Notes under the pieces: model-generated | The model's input: the letters and a program-made list of their open reading frames with translations, nothing else | Told to the model about the DNA's origin: nothing | Databases searched by the model: none | Shown here: positions 52,466 through 63,009 of the stretch, one piece after another | How the letters are laid out: every line of letters starts with the position of its first letter | Position numbering within the stretch: position 1 is the first letter of the stretch | DNA from: Lumbricus terrestris | Lineage: Eukaryota > Annelida > Clitellata > Crassiclitellata > Lumbricidae | Reading direction: 5' to 3' | Assembly: GCA_949752735.1 (NCBI GenBank) | Contig: OX457038.1 | Location: 64,826,705 to 64,890,704, forward strand | DNA: 64,000 bases | Program-made: the position numbers and the translations under genes

Positions 52466-52555
52466 GTTTTTCTGTGTTCCACTGTTGGCGGTCCATTGGC
52501 TGCCTGTGAACCTCCGAATCGTTGTCGTAATTTACAAAGCATCTCTCTAAAGATT
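52466..52555 (+). pseudogene. Short LINE relic
   Basis: A + frame reads PLLAVHWLPVNLRIVVVIYK, the LHWLP block of CR1/L2/Rex1 proteins with changes. Only this block is visible. Confidence 0.45.
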
Positions 52556-52965
52556 CGGAGGATCATTTTCGTCTGCCATCTTTCTTCGCCTGTCTCCTCA
52601 GTGACGGGAACATCTAGAAAAGAGATCAATAATAATTGAAACGAATAACTGGCTCGTCAAGCATGAACCGAGATGTAGACGACAGAAATGAGTCAAAATC
52701 ATATACAGCACAGATACCGACACAGAATTGATTATCTGTGCTGGGCGAAAATAGTAACTCGAACCCTGGGCTAAATACATTAGGCCACTCCATGAAGAAT
52801 GTTGCGTAATCGAAGTACTCCACTCAACAAATGGGACGAGACACTTCTGGTGCTGCGAAAATACGACGGGTCCGACTTGTCCAAGTATCGTAGCGAGCTC
52901 CATGTTTCAAAGTCTTTGTAGATTTTGTGATTGTTGAATATGATAGACAAACGGCCATATTGTGA
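52556..52965. other. Unassigned stretch
   Basis: No gene or element recognised. Confidence 0.35.
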
Positions 52966-52967
52966 GG

Positions 52968-53188
52968 CGCGGTGATGTTGTATACTATAGGGTAGTTCGC
53001 TGCCTTGCAGCCGGAGGGTTGCAGACTCGAATACACCTCAAGTCGCCTCGTCGAGACATTGGGCAAGTCCTTCACTCGCGAGTGCTCAGCGTCTCGGCGT
53101 GAAACTCCGACTCAGCCTGTGCGCTGTAGTCGGGAGCACTTCTGAGTAGTTATCTTGAAGGGGTGCTTTAACAAGCGCACATGCATAA
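52968..53188 (+). mobile_element. tRNA-derived SINE, family A
   Basis: GAGGCGCGGTGATGTTGTA head with an inserted few bases, AAGTCCTTCACTCGCGAGTG core, CGGCGTGAAACTCCGACTC and a GGGTGCTTTAACAAGCGCAC tail. Confidence 0.75.
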
Positions 53189-53211
53189 ATGCATACATAC
53201 ATGCATACCTA

Positions 53212-53430
53212 TGCAGCGCAGTGGTGTAGTGGTGTCGTCGTTGCCTTGGACCCAGAGGTTCCAGGTTCAAATCCACCTCAGGCCACCACGTAGGGGTCTT
53301 GAGCAAGTCCTTCACTCGCAATTATTGCTCGGGCGCTTCGGCGTGAAACTCCGACGCACTTTCCGCGTTGTAGTCGGGAACGCCTCTGAGTAAAGAGCTT
53401 GACGAGGCGCTATGGAAATGGATAAATAAA
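53212..53430 (+). mobile_element. tRNA-derived SINE, family A, second tandem copy
   Basis: GCAGCGCAGTGGTGTAGTGG head, GGTTCAAATCC B box, AAGTCCTTCACTCGCAATTA core, CGGCGTGAAACTCCGACGC and GAGGCGCTATGGAAATGG tail with AAATAAATAAAAT. It ends about 150 bp before the GPCR 2 start codon. Confidence 0.8.
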
Positions 53431-53583
53431 TAAAATAAACATGTTTGGAATGGTATTGTGTTGTGTTGTATTGTATTGTATTGTATCTATATTATCTACT
53501 GCATCTATTGTAGGTTTTCTGTTGGTGACAACAGACAAGTTGCAGAGATAGAGTTTGAAGAGTTACAGAAATAAAAGAAAAAA

Positions 53584-54564
53584 ATGTCGACCAAGGAAGA
53601 GTCCAATTGCCTGAACCCATATCTCATTCATATATGGGACATCTTCACGGTGCCAATCAACGGCTACCTGTCGAACGTCGTCGTTCTGGTAACCATGGTA
53701 ACCAACTGCTTCGTCTGCCTCGTTCTTCTCAAACAGAGCATGCGCAGCGCAACGAACGTTATCCTTGTTGCCATGGCGATGTCGACGACCTTGAGCGGAA
53801 TGTGGCGAGTTCCGGGAGACGTTTACTTCTTCACGCTGGACGGGTACAAGGACTGGGTGCCCTACAATTGGTGCTTCTTCTACTACAATCTCGCAAGGCA
53901 TCTGCCAACCGTCTTCCATACGGCGTCTGTCTGGTTGACGGTAGCACTGGCCGTCCAGAGGTACTTCTACGTCTGCCATTCGCAGAGAACCAAGCGCTGG
54001 TGTACCGTGGCCAACTCCGTCAGAGCTGCCGTCATCATCCATGTCTTCGCCGCAGCGCTGCACTTCACCCGATTCTTCGAGCGCCTGTGTTTCCCGGTGG
54101 TCGTTCCTTCGAAGGTGGATCCAGCTCGAAACGTAAACGGATGCTGTCTGAAGTACAATCTGTTTGCCGAACGAGACCCAGGCCTTTACTTCATCATCTA
54201 CAGCTGCATTGAAGTCGTTCTTGTTCAACTGGTTCCCTTCACGGCGTTAGTTCTTCTCAGCGCTCTTCTCATCCACACGATGTGCACTGCGCATGTGCGA
54301 CGGGAAGTGCTTCTCAGCCAAGAGTCAGAGAGTCGCCGCCTGGCGGAGAGTGACTCAACGACGACCATGATGCTTGTCGCTATCGTCGGGGTTTTCCTAC
54401 TCGTGGAATTGCCCTTGACTGTGGTATATATACTTTTCATTGTCGACTACAACTCTCATTTGATGGTGCTTGACTATGATCAGGCGATCATCGCTCTTCA
54501 CTTCATCGACCTCTTCATACTACTCAGCTATCCGACTTATTTCTTCATCTATACTGCGGAATGA
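53584..54564 (+). CDS. SPR-type GPCR 2, truncated by a 2-bp insertion in TM7
   Basis: 326 codons, one exon. TM1-TM6 match GPCR 1 closely: GYLSNVVVLVTMVTNCFVCL, FHTASVWLTVALAVQRYFYV with QRY then VCHSQ, and MMLVAIVGVFLLVELPLTVV. At 54551 the sequence CTATACTGCGG has two more bases than CTACTGCGG in GPCR 1, so TM7 ends FFIYTAE and a stop follows. The rest of the ancestral frame (MSRQFRATFKGLFTTSTPSS to a stop near 54725) is still open in another frame. The sequon seen in loop 2 of GPCR 1 is lost (NVNGC). It is either a young pseudogene, a receptor without helix 8 and tail, or an assembly error. Confidence 0.8.
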   Translation: MSTKEESNCLNPYLIHIWDIFTVPINGYLSNVVVLVTMVTNCFVCLVLLKQSMRSATNVILVAMAMSTTLSGMWRVPGDVYFFTLDGYKDWVPYNWCFFYYNLARHLPTVFHTASVWLTVALAVQRYFYVCHSQRTKRWCTVANSVRAAVIIHVFAAALHFTRFFERLCFPVVVPSKVDPARNVNGCCLKYNLFAERDPGLYFIIYSCIEVVLVQLVPFTALVLLSALLIHTMCTAHVRREVLLSQESESRRLAESDSTTTMMLVAIVGVFLLVELPLTVVYILFIVDYNSHLMVLDYDQAIIALHFIDLFILLSYPTYFFIYTAE

Positions 54565-54725
54565 GTCGACAGTTTCGGGCGACTTTCAAGGGACTGTTCA
54601 CGACATCAACCCCTTCGTCGTCCATCAGCGAAAGTTCAGAGATGCTGAGACCGGATGGAGCGGAACGTACACAGGAGATCGACACAGAGAACACATTTTC
54701 CAAGAACGCTGAAACTGTTGCTTAG
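54565..54725 (+). pseudogene. Out-of-frame C-terminal tail of GPCR 2
   Basis: From the ATG at 54562 the +1 frame reads MSRQFRATFKGLFTTSTPSS, SISESSEMLRPDGAERTQEI and ends AETVA-stop, nearly identical to the tail of GPCR 1. Its preservation indicates that the frameshift is recent. Confidence 0.8.
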
Positions 54726-54729
54726 TGCA

Positions 54730-55215
54730 ATCTACTAGTCGTATAACGGTAGCTGTAAATGATTGTGAGCTGAGGCGCGGCAGAGAATTAATTCTCTGCA
54801 GCTTTAGGGGCTGATGACCTCAGGTCATCCTTGGTAAATGATAAGAGTCAGAAATGGTATTTCTAGAACGTGTGGGACAAAAACGATGAAGAATTCCGTA
54901 TCTTTGGAACTTTGTTAGTTCGTGTATACCTATGGTTACCTATACATGTACAATGCTTGTAATTGATTTTTGTTTCTCCAGCGCTTAATTAAAGAAAATG
55001 TATCTTGAAAATCTCTGTTTCTCTGTTTAACTTCTCTCAGGTGAATATAATTTATGTATTTTGCCTGACGTTGTCTCTCGTATCCAGTTTCATGAAATTT
55101 TGTCTTTTGTTCAACTTAGTATAATCCTATACCTATATGTCCTACGGTCGTGATTATAGGTTAGAGTTCAAGTTGCATCTACATTGCCTTATTCCGACAC
55201 GATTCGACATATGCA
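54730..55215. other. GPCR 2 3' flank, unassigned
   Basis: No gene or element recognised. Confidence 0.35.
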
Positions 55216-55219
55216 ACTC

Positions 55220-55510
55220 GGTAATTCACGGTCTCCCTCACTGTACCATACTTCCTCTAACTAGAATACAGAATCAAACTGCAAGACTATAGCTGTGTTA
55301 GACTCTCTTATACCAATGCCACATCACACCTGCTCCTTGTTCTTTACACTGTCTGTGAGCGTATTCGCTTCAAGTTAGCAGTCCTCAGATACAAAGCATG
55401 CACAGATCATCTGCCATCCTACATATCTTCTATGGTCACACCTTGCAACTGTGTCATATTTTTATGAGATGTCTTCGGAAATGTTTCAAATAAAATAAAA
55501 TAAGCGAATG
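55220..55510 (+). pseudogene. Decayed LINE C-terminal relic
   Basis: A + frame reads HHTCSLFFTLSVSERIRFKL, then AVLRYKACTDHLPSYISSMV, which follows the LHWLPVSERI-F-K-L-Y-PSYLS blocks of CR1/Rex1-type proteins. It ends in AAATAAAATAAAATAAG near 55500, a plausible retroposon tail. Confidence 0.6.
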
Positions 55511-55732
55511 AACGCTTTAATACATGCCTTGCCATGCGAGGGATCTGAGGCGACATGTGCGAACCAGGGATTTCTGTCGAGTGGACAACTCACACAGTGT
55601 TGTTACATGTCCTGCAAAGGTAAAGACCGTGCGTAGTATATAACCTATGACCTATAATGTACAATATTATTGTTCATACTGTGATAACGATCTGTTTAAC
55701 TAGCACCATATATTTGAATAATAATACGAATG
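55511..55732. other. Unassigned stretch
   Basis: No gene or element recognised. Confidence 0.3.
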
Positions 55733-56160
55733 TTGTACTTACATGTCGATGAGCGGAAACGGAACAGGAGGCTCATTCGACTGGAGTGTCGAGAAAATTT
55801 CCATATTGACTCTTTGTATACAGAGCGATGAAGGAATGTCCTTACAGGAAAGCAGATGAAAAGAGCGGATGTAGGTCTTGTAGGATAAGAAGTAGCAAAA
55901 CAGACTCATAATAATAATTATTTGAATTGCAGCAGCGGAAATGGTAGTCAAAATTTTTTGGACAGAGGACAAAAACGCTACAGTGATGGAGAAGTAGGCC
56001 AATAGTGCTAGAAAAAAATAAACAGCTTCTGCTTTATGAAAGACTAGAAGTTGTGGATTGAGAACAGAGTTGTAATGGCATTGTGTGCTCTAGATTTATA
56101 AAAGCTAATGTCGCAGGAACCAGCTTATTCACAGTCAAAATGCAATCTACAGATGGAGAA
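55733..56160 (+). repeat. Dispersed repeat X, copy 2
   Basis: Uninterrupted counterpart of 46845-47845. Around 55976 it shows the empty site (ACGCTACAGTGATGG) where copy 1 has the hAT insertion. Confidence 0.8.
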
Positions 56161-56189
56161 ATCGGTTCCAGGCCCAGTTCCAATGGGAT

Positions 56190-56430
56190 CAAACAGGCAG
56201 ACAGGCAGGCAGGCAGGCAGGATAGGCAGGCAGGCAGGATAGGCAGACAGACAGGCAGACAGGCAGGCAGGCAGACAGACAGACAGGCAGACAGGCAGAC
56301 AGGCAGGCAGGCAGACAGACAGGCAGGCAGGCAGGCAGGATAGGCAGGCAGGCAGGATAGGCAGACAGACAGGCAGACAGGCAGGCAGACAGACAGGCAG
56401 ACAGACAGGCAGGCAGGCAGACAGGCAGAT
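56190..56430. repeat. (GGCA)n/(GACA)n array with higher-order period near 122 bp
   Basis: The block with GGCAGGATAGGCAGGCAGG at about 56212 recurs at about 56334 together with its neighbours, so a longer segment was duplicated. Cys/Leu/Pro frames are artefacts. Confidence 0.9.
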
Positions 56431-56726
56431 GACTATAAGGTGGAGGATGTTGAGAATTGAAACGGCGCAAATGAGAAAGGGAAGAGAAGGCGTCAGGATA
56501 GGATTTGTGAAAGAGCAATGTCTTCGGTTGTGAGTGCATGAAAGAACTGCGCAGAGGTAGCAGTAGGTGGTTTTAGTGAGTTCGTACTTCGTAGGATGGA
56601 ACATTAGAGAGAAAGAGGAGCCGATTCCCAGAGGGTATACCTAATTGAAGATTATCGTTGGAAATGGGGCAGTAAAGTGGAACAGGTTTCTTGAATTAGC
56701 ACCAAAGAAGGCAAGCCGAGGATATA

Positions 56727-57892
56727 CAGGGTGCGCCAAAAAAAGACCCCCTAGGTTTTTTGTCAATATTTTGACCAAAAGTAAGAATTTCCAAATGAAA
56801 TTTTGCAGGCTTATAGACAATTCATATTTACACATCATGACCAGATTTCATAAAAGTATTTCAAACGGAACAAAAGTTACACCACTTTGAGGGAGGCCAC
56901 CCACCGTTTTTTGACGATTCAAAAAGGAAGCGCAACAAAAATTAGGTTTTTTGCCAATATCTTGGCCAAAAGTAAGAATATCAAAATGAAATTTTCCAGG
57001 CTTATAGACAATTTATATCTGCACATGCTGTTCAGATTTCATCAAAATATTTCAAACAGGACAAAAGTTATAGCACTTTTAGTGAGGCCACCTACCGTTT
57101 TTTGACGAATCAAAAACGAAACGCGACAAAAAGTAACAAAAACACGATTTTATTAAGTCTAATCTCAAATAACTGTTGTCAAATGAACCTGGTAGTGCTA
57201 CACAACTTGTGTTCAATGAGCCCACCACCCGTGCCAAAACTTCTTTTGAGTCTCTTTGCAAAGTTCTTCATGGACCTGTTGATTAATCTGATAGATTCCT
57301 TATTTACCAATTTGATTGTCATCTTGCTAAGTGACTTCTCAGTGACGCGCAGCTACGCTGGTGCCCTGTTTCTTTTTAAATGGTAATAATAATGATCATC
57401 TGACAATATCAAGGCTATTTGATAACAATTATTTAAGATGAGACTTAATAAAATCGTGTTTTTTGCTACTTTTTGCTGCGTTACGTCTTTGCATAGTCAA
57501 GAAACGGGAGGTGGCCTCACTAAAAGTGGTATAACTTATGTTCTGTTTGAAATATTTTGATGGAATCTGACCACCATATGCATATATGAATTGTCTTTAA
57601 GTCTGTAAAATTTCATTCCGATATTCTTATTTTTGGCCAAGATATTGACCAGAATAATTAGATTGGTTTTTTGTTACTTTTTGTTGCGTCGCGTTTTTGA
57701 ATCGTCAAAAAACGGTGGGTGACCTCCCTAAAATTGGTGTAACTTTTGTTGTGTTTGAAATATTTTGATGAAATCTGGCCATCATGTGTAAATATGAATT
57801 GTCTATAAGACTGCAAAATTTCATTTCGAAATTCTTACTTTTGGTCAAGATATGGGCAAAAAACGTAGGGGGTCTTTTTTTGGCCCACCCTG
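56727..57892 (-). mobile_element. TA-flanked mariner-like element, 1166 bp, copy 2
   Basis: Ends CAGGGTGCGCCAAAAAAAG and inverted CTTTTTTTGGCCCACCCTG, flanked by TA (56725-56726 and 57893-57894). The internal modules match the 981-bp copy at 42003, with an additional module near 56880-57090. The transposase relic is at 57200-57330. Confidence 0.85.
57200..57330 (-). pseudogene. Transposase C-terminus relic inside the 56727 element
   Basis: In - frames the sequence reads INRSMKNFAKRLKRSF and a displaced VVGSLNTSC/IEH region, parallel to the relic at 42270-42420. No catalytic block. Confidence 0.45.
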
Positions 57893-58270
57893 TAGACTTG
57901 CATTATAATAGAGCATAAGGAATATTAGGACAGAACTTCTTCGGTGCAAAGGCTAGGGGTTTGTGAAATTATTTCTAAACTGTCAAGAGGAACTTAAGAG
58001 AGATAAGCTGTATGCAAATCAGCTGGTACGCTCTTAGCCTTGCTCTTTGCAAGCCGCCCATGCAAATCGCGTGTAATAGGGACGCAGCCATTATATGGAA
58101 GATCTGCCTAACCGCCATGTGCCATGCAAGTGAGGGTCAACCAAGGCGTACAAAAGACCGTTCGCTGCCGTTCACGTGTTATTATTTCGAACTCTGTCGC
58201 TGGGTTGAATCGATATTGCGATTTTGTTAGCAACTGTGTCAAGGTTTGCATTGTTTTAGGTTCCAAGTAA

Positions 58271-58329
58271 ATTGTTTCAACTGCATAATTGTACACTGTA
58301 ACCGGTTGCGGTCTGTCAACCGGATTGTT
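58271..58329. repeat. Dispersed repeat shared with 3111-3169
   Basis: ATTGTTTCAACTGCATAATT, GTACACTGTAACCGGTTGCG and CAACCGGATTGTT match with about 3 differences in 59 bases. Confidence 0.7.
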
Positions 58330-58485
58330 CATTAAACGAAAAATTATTATTAATTATTATTTTGTAGGCCTACACAGGATTCCCTCGCCTGGGCCACCTT
58401 TGCAGTCGTTTCTGTTAAATTTGTATTTGTAAATCTCTGGATTGCATGGACCTCGATTTGGTGTTTACGGAAAAAAATTACGTCA

Positions 58486-58520
58486 CAATTTTCTGACGAC
58501 CTTTTTTAGTCGTCAGATGC
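58486..58520. repeat. Short palindrome around ACCTTTTTTAG
   Basis: CTGACGAC, CTTTTTTA, GTCGTCAG: an 8-bp perfect stem with an 8-base loop. The same CTTTTTTAGTC core lies in several MITEs here. Confidence 0.6.
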
Positions 58521-58529
58521 AGCTATTCG

Positions 58530-61200
58530 TAGAGTTTTTCGCGCCGGAAAACGTTCAACGCGGCGTAAGACGATCTAATTTCATGATTTATTCTTCTAAA
58601 ATCGTCATCTTCTGCTGTTTTATAATCATCACTTTATTTATAACAACTCTTTAACTTTGCTGTATGTGAGGTAAGTAGTCCTACACGCTGTATACCCGCG
58701 TATGCCCTCGTTTTCGGAACTAGGTAGGTTACACGATGCCAAATATTTCGTGACGTGAGTAGCCTATAGTACACGCTGCATGTCTACGTATAGGCTACCA
58801 TCATGTACAACCCCGTGTGTAATGTATCGACTATTCAGAATACGCTCACGACGCTTCTCCAAACCCATTGCAGTCACTTGATTCGGTTGCTTGTGGGCTT
58901 GTTCGCGGTCACGTAAACATGCCACCACATAAAAAATAATATCCTGGCTACAGCCTTGAATGCAATAATTTTCAAGGCCCCAGCTGAAAAATTCAATACC
59001 GGTATACAGTGTTAATGTGTTGCAAAATCTAGAAGTTTCTCTGCCTAACTAAACGCTGTCAGTGTAGCTGGCTCAATACAATGGATTAGGCAGAATCCAC
59101 AAAATTCAGTTCTCTTTATAGTTCTTCCATTCACGCAAAAGATCGAATTATAGGACTTGAGAATGAACAGGTTCAAAGAAAATCACTTATGTAAAAGCTG
59201 CACCAATGTGTAAGATGGGTCAATATCCAGGGCGCAGTAACCTCGAGGCAGGATTGGTATACACCCACATTTCTGTAGGCCTACATCTTTGACCTCTGGG
59301 CTTTTATTGCTTCTTAACTAGATCAGATGCTGTATGGTGGAGAAACCACTTGCATAATGCATTAGCCTATGAAATTCATCTCGTCGCTGATTGAAGACCT
59401 TTTCCCCTTTCATGGGCCTGTCACGCTGATATTCTGAATAGCGTTCTATGGCAGTGAGAAGCGCTTTATGATATAGAAATGTTCATGCTAGATTAGATTA
59501 GATTTTTAGATCTGGATGTTATATCTTTATCTCTTATTCAGAATCAGGAAAGACGCAGAGTTTTAACTATATGCATGGACTCCCCCGGTAATTATAATTT
59601 AGCTTAGCCTACCGTAATCGGCACGGGTAGTTTCTATAGCATATATTTAACTCTGTCATAATTTGGGTTCAGTCAATGAAGTTACCGCTCGTATTGATAT
59701 TCCCAGTAAAGAATTAAATAAAAGGCCAGGATTAGTAGTAGAGATTCGGCGAACTACTTATCAGAACTTTGGTTCCTTTTACTTGCACACCTACTTCGAC
59801 TTATAATTATTATACGATGACGGAAAGACACGACCCAGGAAATACAAGTAACTACATATATGTTGCTCTATTACAAAGTTCACCACCCCCCACTGTCAAT
59901 CGATTGTATTAGCAAAAACTGTTTCAATTTCGAATATATTGAAGAGTTTTTGTGCCAGATGGAATCAGCGTCAGCCTCGTTGTCGATTGAGTTGAGGTTG
60001 TCCTCTTGATGGTCCACTGCGATCTGGCTCCACGTCACTTGCAAGTCTCCACGTCCACCACATATCCCTCTAATCATTTCGCCCATTCATCCCCCTTCTC
60101 ATCCCACGGCTCAACAACGCACAGCACATAAATAAAAAATAAATTAAAAATTAATAATAATGGGCTTGCGGGATATTGGGCCTAATCCACGCCAGGGGCC
60201 CTCCTGCCTTTGTGAGGAGCTTACGGGGTTTTACACCACGCCAGAGGCCCGGCAGGTACTAATACAAATAAACTACAAACACACAACACGAACCAAAAAC
60301 AAACACAGAGCCACACAACCGTCACTCCTGACAATCCCCCTCAGGCCAATCCTCTCAGGCGAATCCATTCAGACAGTCATGCAGCGGTTCCTAAAGCAAC
60401 ACAGAAAACCACTAAGACACATGTTATGACAGATGCGTAGTATCATTGTAGCCTATACGAAGAAATAAAGTAGTTTTACAAGACTATCCTGCTTGACCCA
60501 GCCTGGGTGTGCCTCGTTTGTTGCCTAATTGACCCAGCCGATAGCCAGATGGATAGATGAAAGGATGAATAATAGATCACTAGATATAGTATATGACACA
60601 CTGAAAATGACGAAGAAAAGAATGAGACAGATACGACGCTGGGATGGAAGATGTCTGACGAATACAACGAACTGAAGAGAAAAGCACAGCGAAGACAAGA
60701 ATGGCGTCATTGGAAGTTGAAACCTGCCGAGGGGCAGAGAACTGAAATTAAAGAAGATGTATAAAAGGACAAATTCATGAATGAACAAATCGATTCTTGC
60801 CTTCGATTATGAGCAATCGCGGCTTCGTGCGTTGGAAGATCGTTTCTCCTCTGACTCGGAATTTCCATCAGGTGATTTGGGATCTACCCAACTTCTATAG
60901 ACCATGCATGGTTGCGCCCAGCCTTCAGGTAATTTTCTTCTTGTTTCCGAATAGTTTCCCATGCCTTAACGGAAAAAGACAGAGCAACGCCCATGCATAT
61001 GTAAGGCCACAGTAAGGTGGTTCTCCAATAAATTATGTGAAATCAATAATCATAATTATGTGCGATTACATGCATGACGTCATAATGGGTCTCTTATTCT
61101 TGTCCACAAAAATGATGTATATTATGATACCAAAATGTAAATGACGTAAGGTTAGACTTCTCAGGGAGAATTTACATAATTACGTCATAATGCTGGAGAT
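58530..61200. other. Unassigned 2.7-kb stretch
   Basis: No gene is supported. A frame at 60797-61015 with two possible splice sites (CATCAG at 60870 and CAG-GTAATT at 60928) could be part of an exon but has no recognisable motif. A frame at 60160-60429 is also unassigned. Confidence 0.35.
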
Positions 61201-61239
61201 GACAAGACTAGTGTGTTTCGTCCATCGGTCACTGTTGCC

Positions 61240-61510
61240 AAGGGCGGATCCAGGAATTTTCGAAGGGGGGGGCCAAAAAATTTTTGGGCTGGGGTCGGAA
61301 ATTTTTTCGTTGATCTTTCGCCGAAAAATCTGATGAACTTTTTTAGTGGTTTTTGGCCGAAACCAGAGTTTAATTTAGCCCCCACCTCTGGGGGAATTGA
61401 GGTTTTCGGAGGGGTAGATAATTGACCGTCTGAAGACAATCATGAGGCGCGCAGCGCCGATAGTGGTAGGGGAGGGGTGTGGGGAGGGGATATGCCCCTC
61501 CCCACCAGAA
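61240..61510. mobile_element. MITE-like sequence
   Basis: GGGCGGATCCAGGAATTTTC, a G-run, a GATGAACTTTTTTAGT motif and TTTAGCCCCCAC, matching the order in the MITE remnant at 40504. The right end is not found, and tandem repeats with similar words follow. Confidence 0.5.
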
Positions 61511-61684
61511 ACTTTTTGAATTTTCACATTGCAATGGTAGCATTTTAAGCTGTTATCTTAACAAATTAGCTGTACTTTTCAGTGCTTGTAAGAGTGCCAT
61601 AAGGTCTCAATAAATATAGACTTTAGCCTACTTAAAAACTTCTTTCCCGAAAACTAGATGTTCTTTTTTAAGTAATCCGCCGGA

Positions 61685-62005
61685 AATCTTCAAAAAGGGT
61701 GTTCAATTTTCCTTCCCAAAACACTGATGAAATTTTTTGGTCATCCGTGCGAAATCTTAAAAAAGGTGTTTAATTTTTCGTCTAAAAAGAGTGAAGACTT
61801 TTTATTCATCCATGCGAAATTTTCAAAAAAGGTGTTTAATTTCGCATCCCAAAAAACTGATGACTTGTTGTAGTAATCCCTGCGAAATCTTAAAAAAGGT
61901 GTTTAATTTTTCGTCTAAAAGGAGTGATGACTTTTTAGTCTCCCGTGCGAAAGTTTCAAAAAAGGTGTTCAATTTAGCATCCCAAAAACTGATGACTTTT
62001 TAAGA
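61685..62005. repeat. Minisatellite, unit about 68 bp, about five copies
   Basis: AAAAAGGTGTTTAATTT or GTTCAATTT occurs at about 61693, 61755, 61823, 61892 and 61959, each followed by CTGATGA-TTTTTTAGT-type words, which resemble the MITE core motif. Confidence 0.8.
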
Positions 62006-62436
62006 CTAGAATAAATAAAATACTTCCGGTACGTGACTTTTTGGCGCCGCCGTTTGCTTGAACAATTGAAGCTGAAAGGAGATTTTTTTGCCGGTGAAAT
62101 AGAAGCTGGATTTTTTAAACAAATGCTTTATTTAATAACAAATTATAAGACATGTGAGGTAGCAGACTAATAAAGTACAAGCGATCAAAGCAGAGGATGT
62201 CACATCGAATGATTGAAAAAACTGGCCCGCCAAAGAGAGAAAGTCCTGCTAAGACTGGGCCTATTTAGCTTAGTATAGAAATAAGAACTTTAAGATGACA
62301 TAAGATTTTAGCACGATAGATCGAGGAAATACAGACTTTAGTGACAACAATGAATATGGTGTATTAAAGACAAAAGCGACAGTTCTTTTAAAAAGTCCAT
62401 TGTTTTGAAATGTCCATAATTGCAATTATAATAAAA

Positions 62437-62975
62437 AGGTGTGCAACTGCAAATGTCTGCCAACACTAAAGAAGGTGTGCAATTGCCAATTTTTGCCAAC
62501 ACTAAAGAAGGTGTCCAATTGCCAATTTCTGCCAACACTAAAGAAGGTGTGCAAATGCCAATTTTTGCCAACACTTAAAAAGGTGTGTAATTGCCAATTT
62601 TTTAGAAACCTAAACAAATCCATTGGTTCGAATTGTTCATTATTGCAATTGTAATATAAAGGTGTCCCACTGCAAATGTGTGCCAACAGTAAAGAAGGTG
62701 TGCAATTGCCAATTTCTGCCAACACTAAAGAAGATGTGCTATGGCCAATTTTTTAGAAACCTAAAGAAATCCATTGGTTCGAATTGTTCATTATTGCAAT
62801 TATAATATAAAGGTGTCCCACTGCAAATGTGTGCCAACAGTTAAGAAGGTGTGCAATTGCCAATTTTTGCCAACACTAAAAAAGGTGTGTAATTGCCAAT
62901 TTTTTAGAAACCTAAACAAATCCATTGGTTCGAATTGTTCATTATTGCAATTGTAATATAAAGGTGTGCAAGTAA
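62437..62975 (+). repeat. Minisatellite array, 36-bp unit, left arm
   Basis: Units of GGTGTGCAATTGCCAATTT and TGCCAACACTAAAGAA. A larger unit of 151 bp that adds a TCCATTGGTTCGAATTGTTC segment repeats at 62623, 62774 and 62925. Short frames across it encode 12-residue repeats and are probably not genes. Confidence 0.9.
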
Positions 62976-63009
62976 AATAATGATGCTTTAAAGCACACTG
63001 CTGTTGTAC

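Noticed and set aside
60797..61015. Possible exon of another gene
   Set aside because: It has CATCAG and CAG-GTAATT splice-like words and 19 codons between them, but no recognisable motif and no partner exon.
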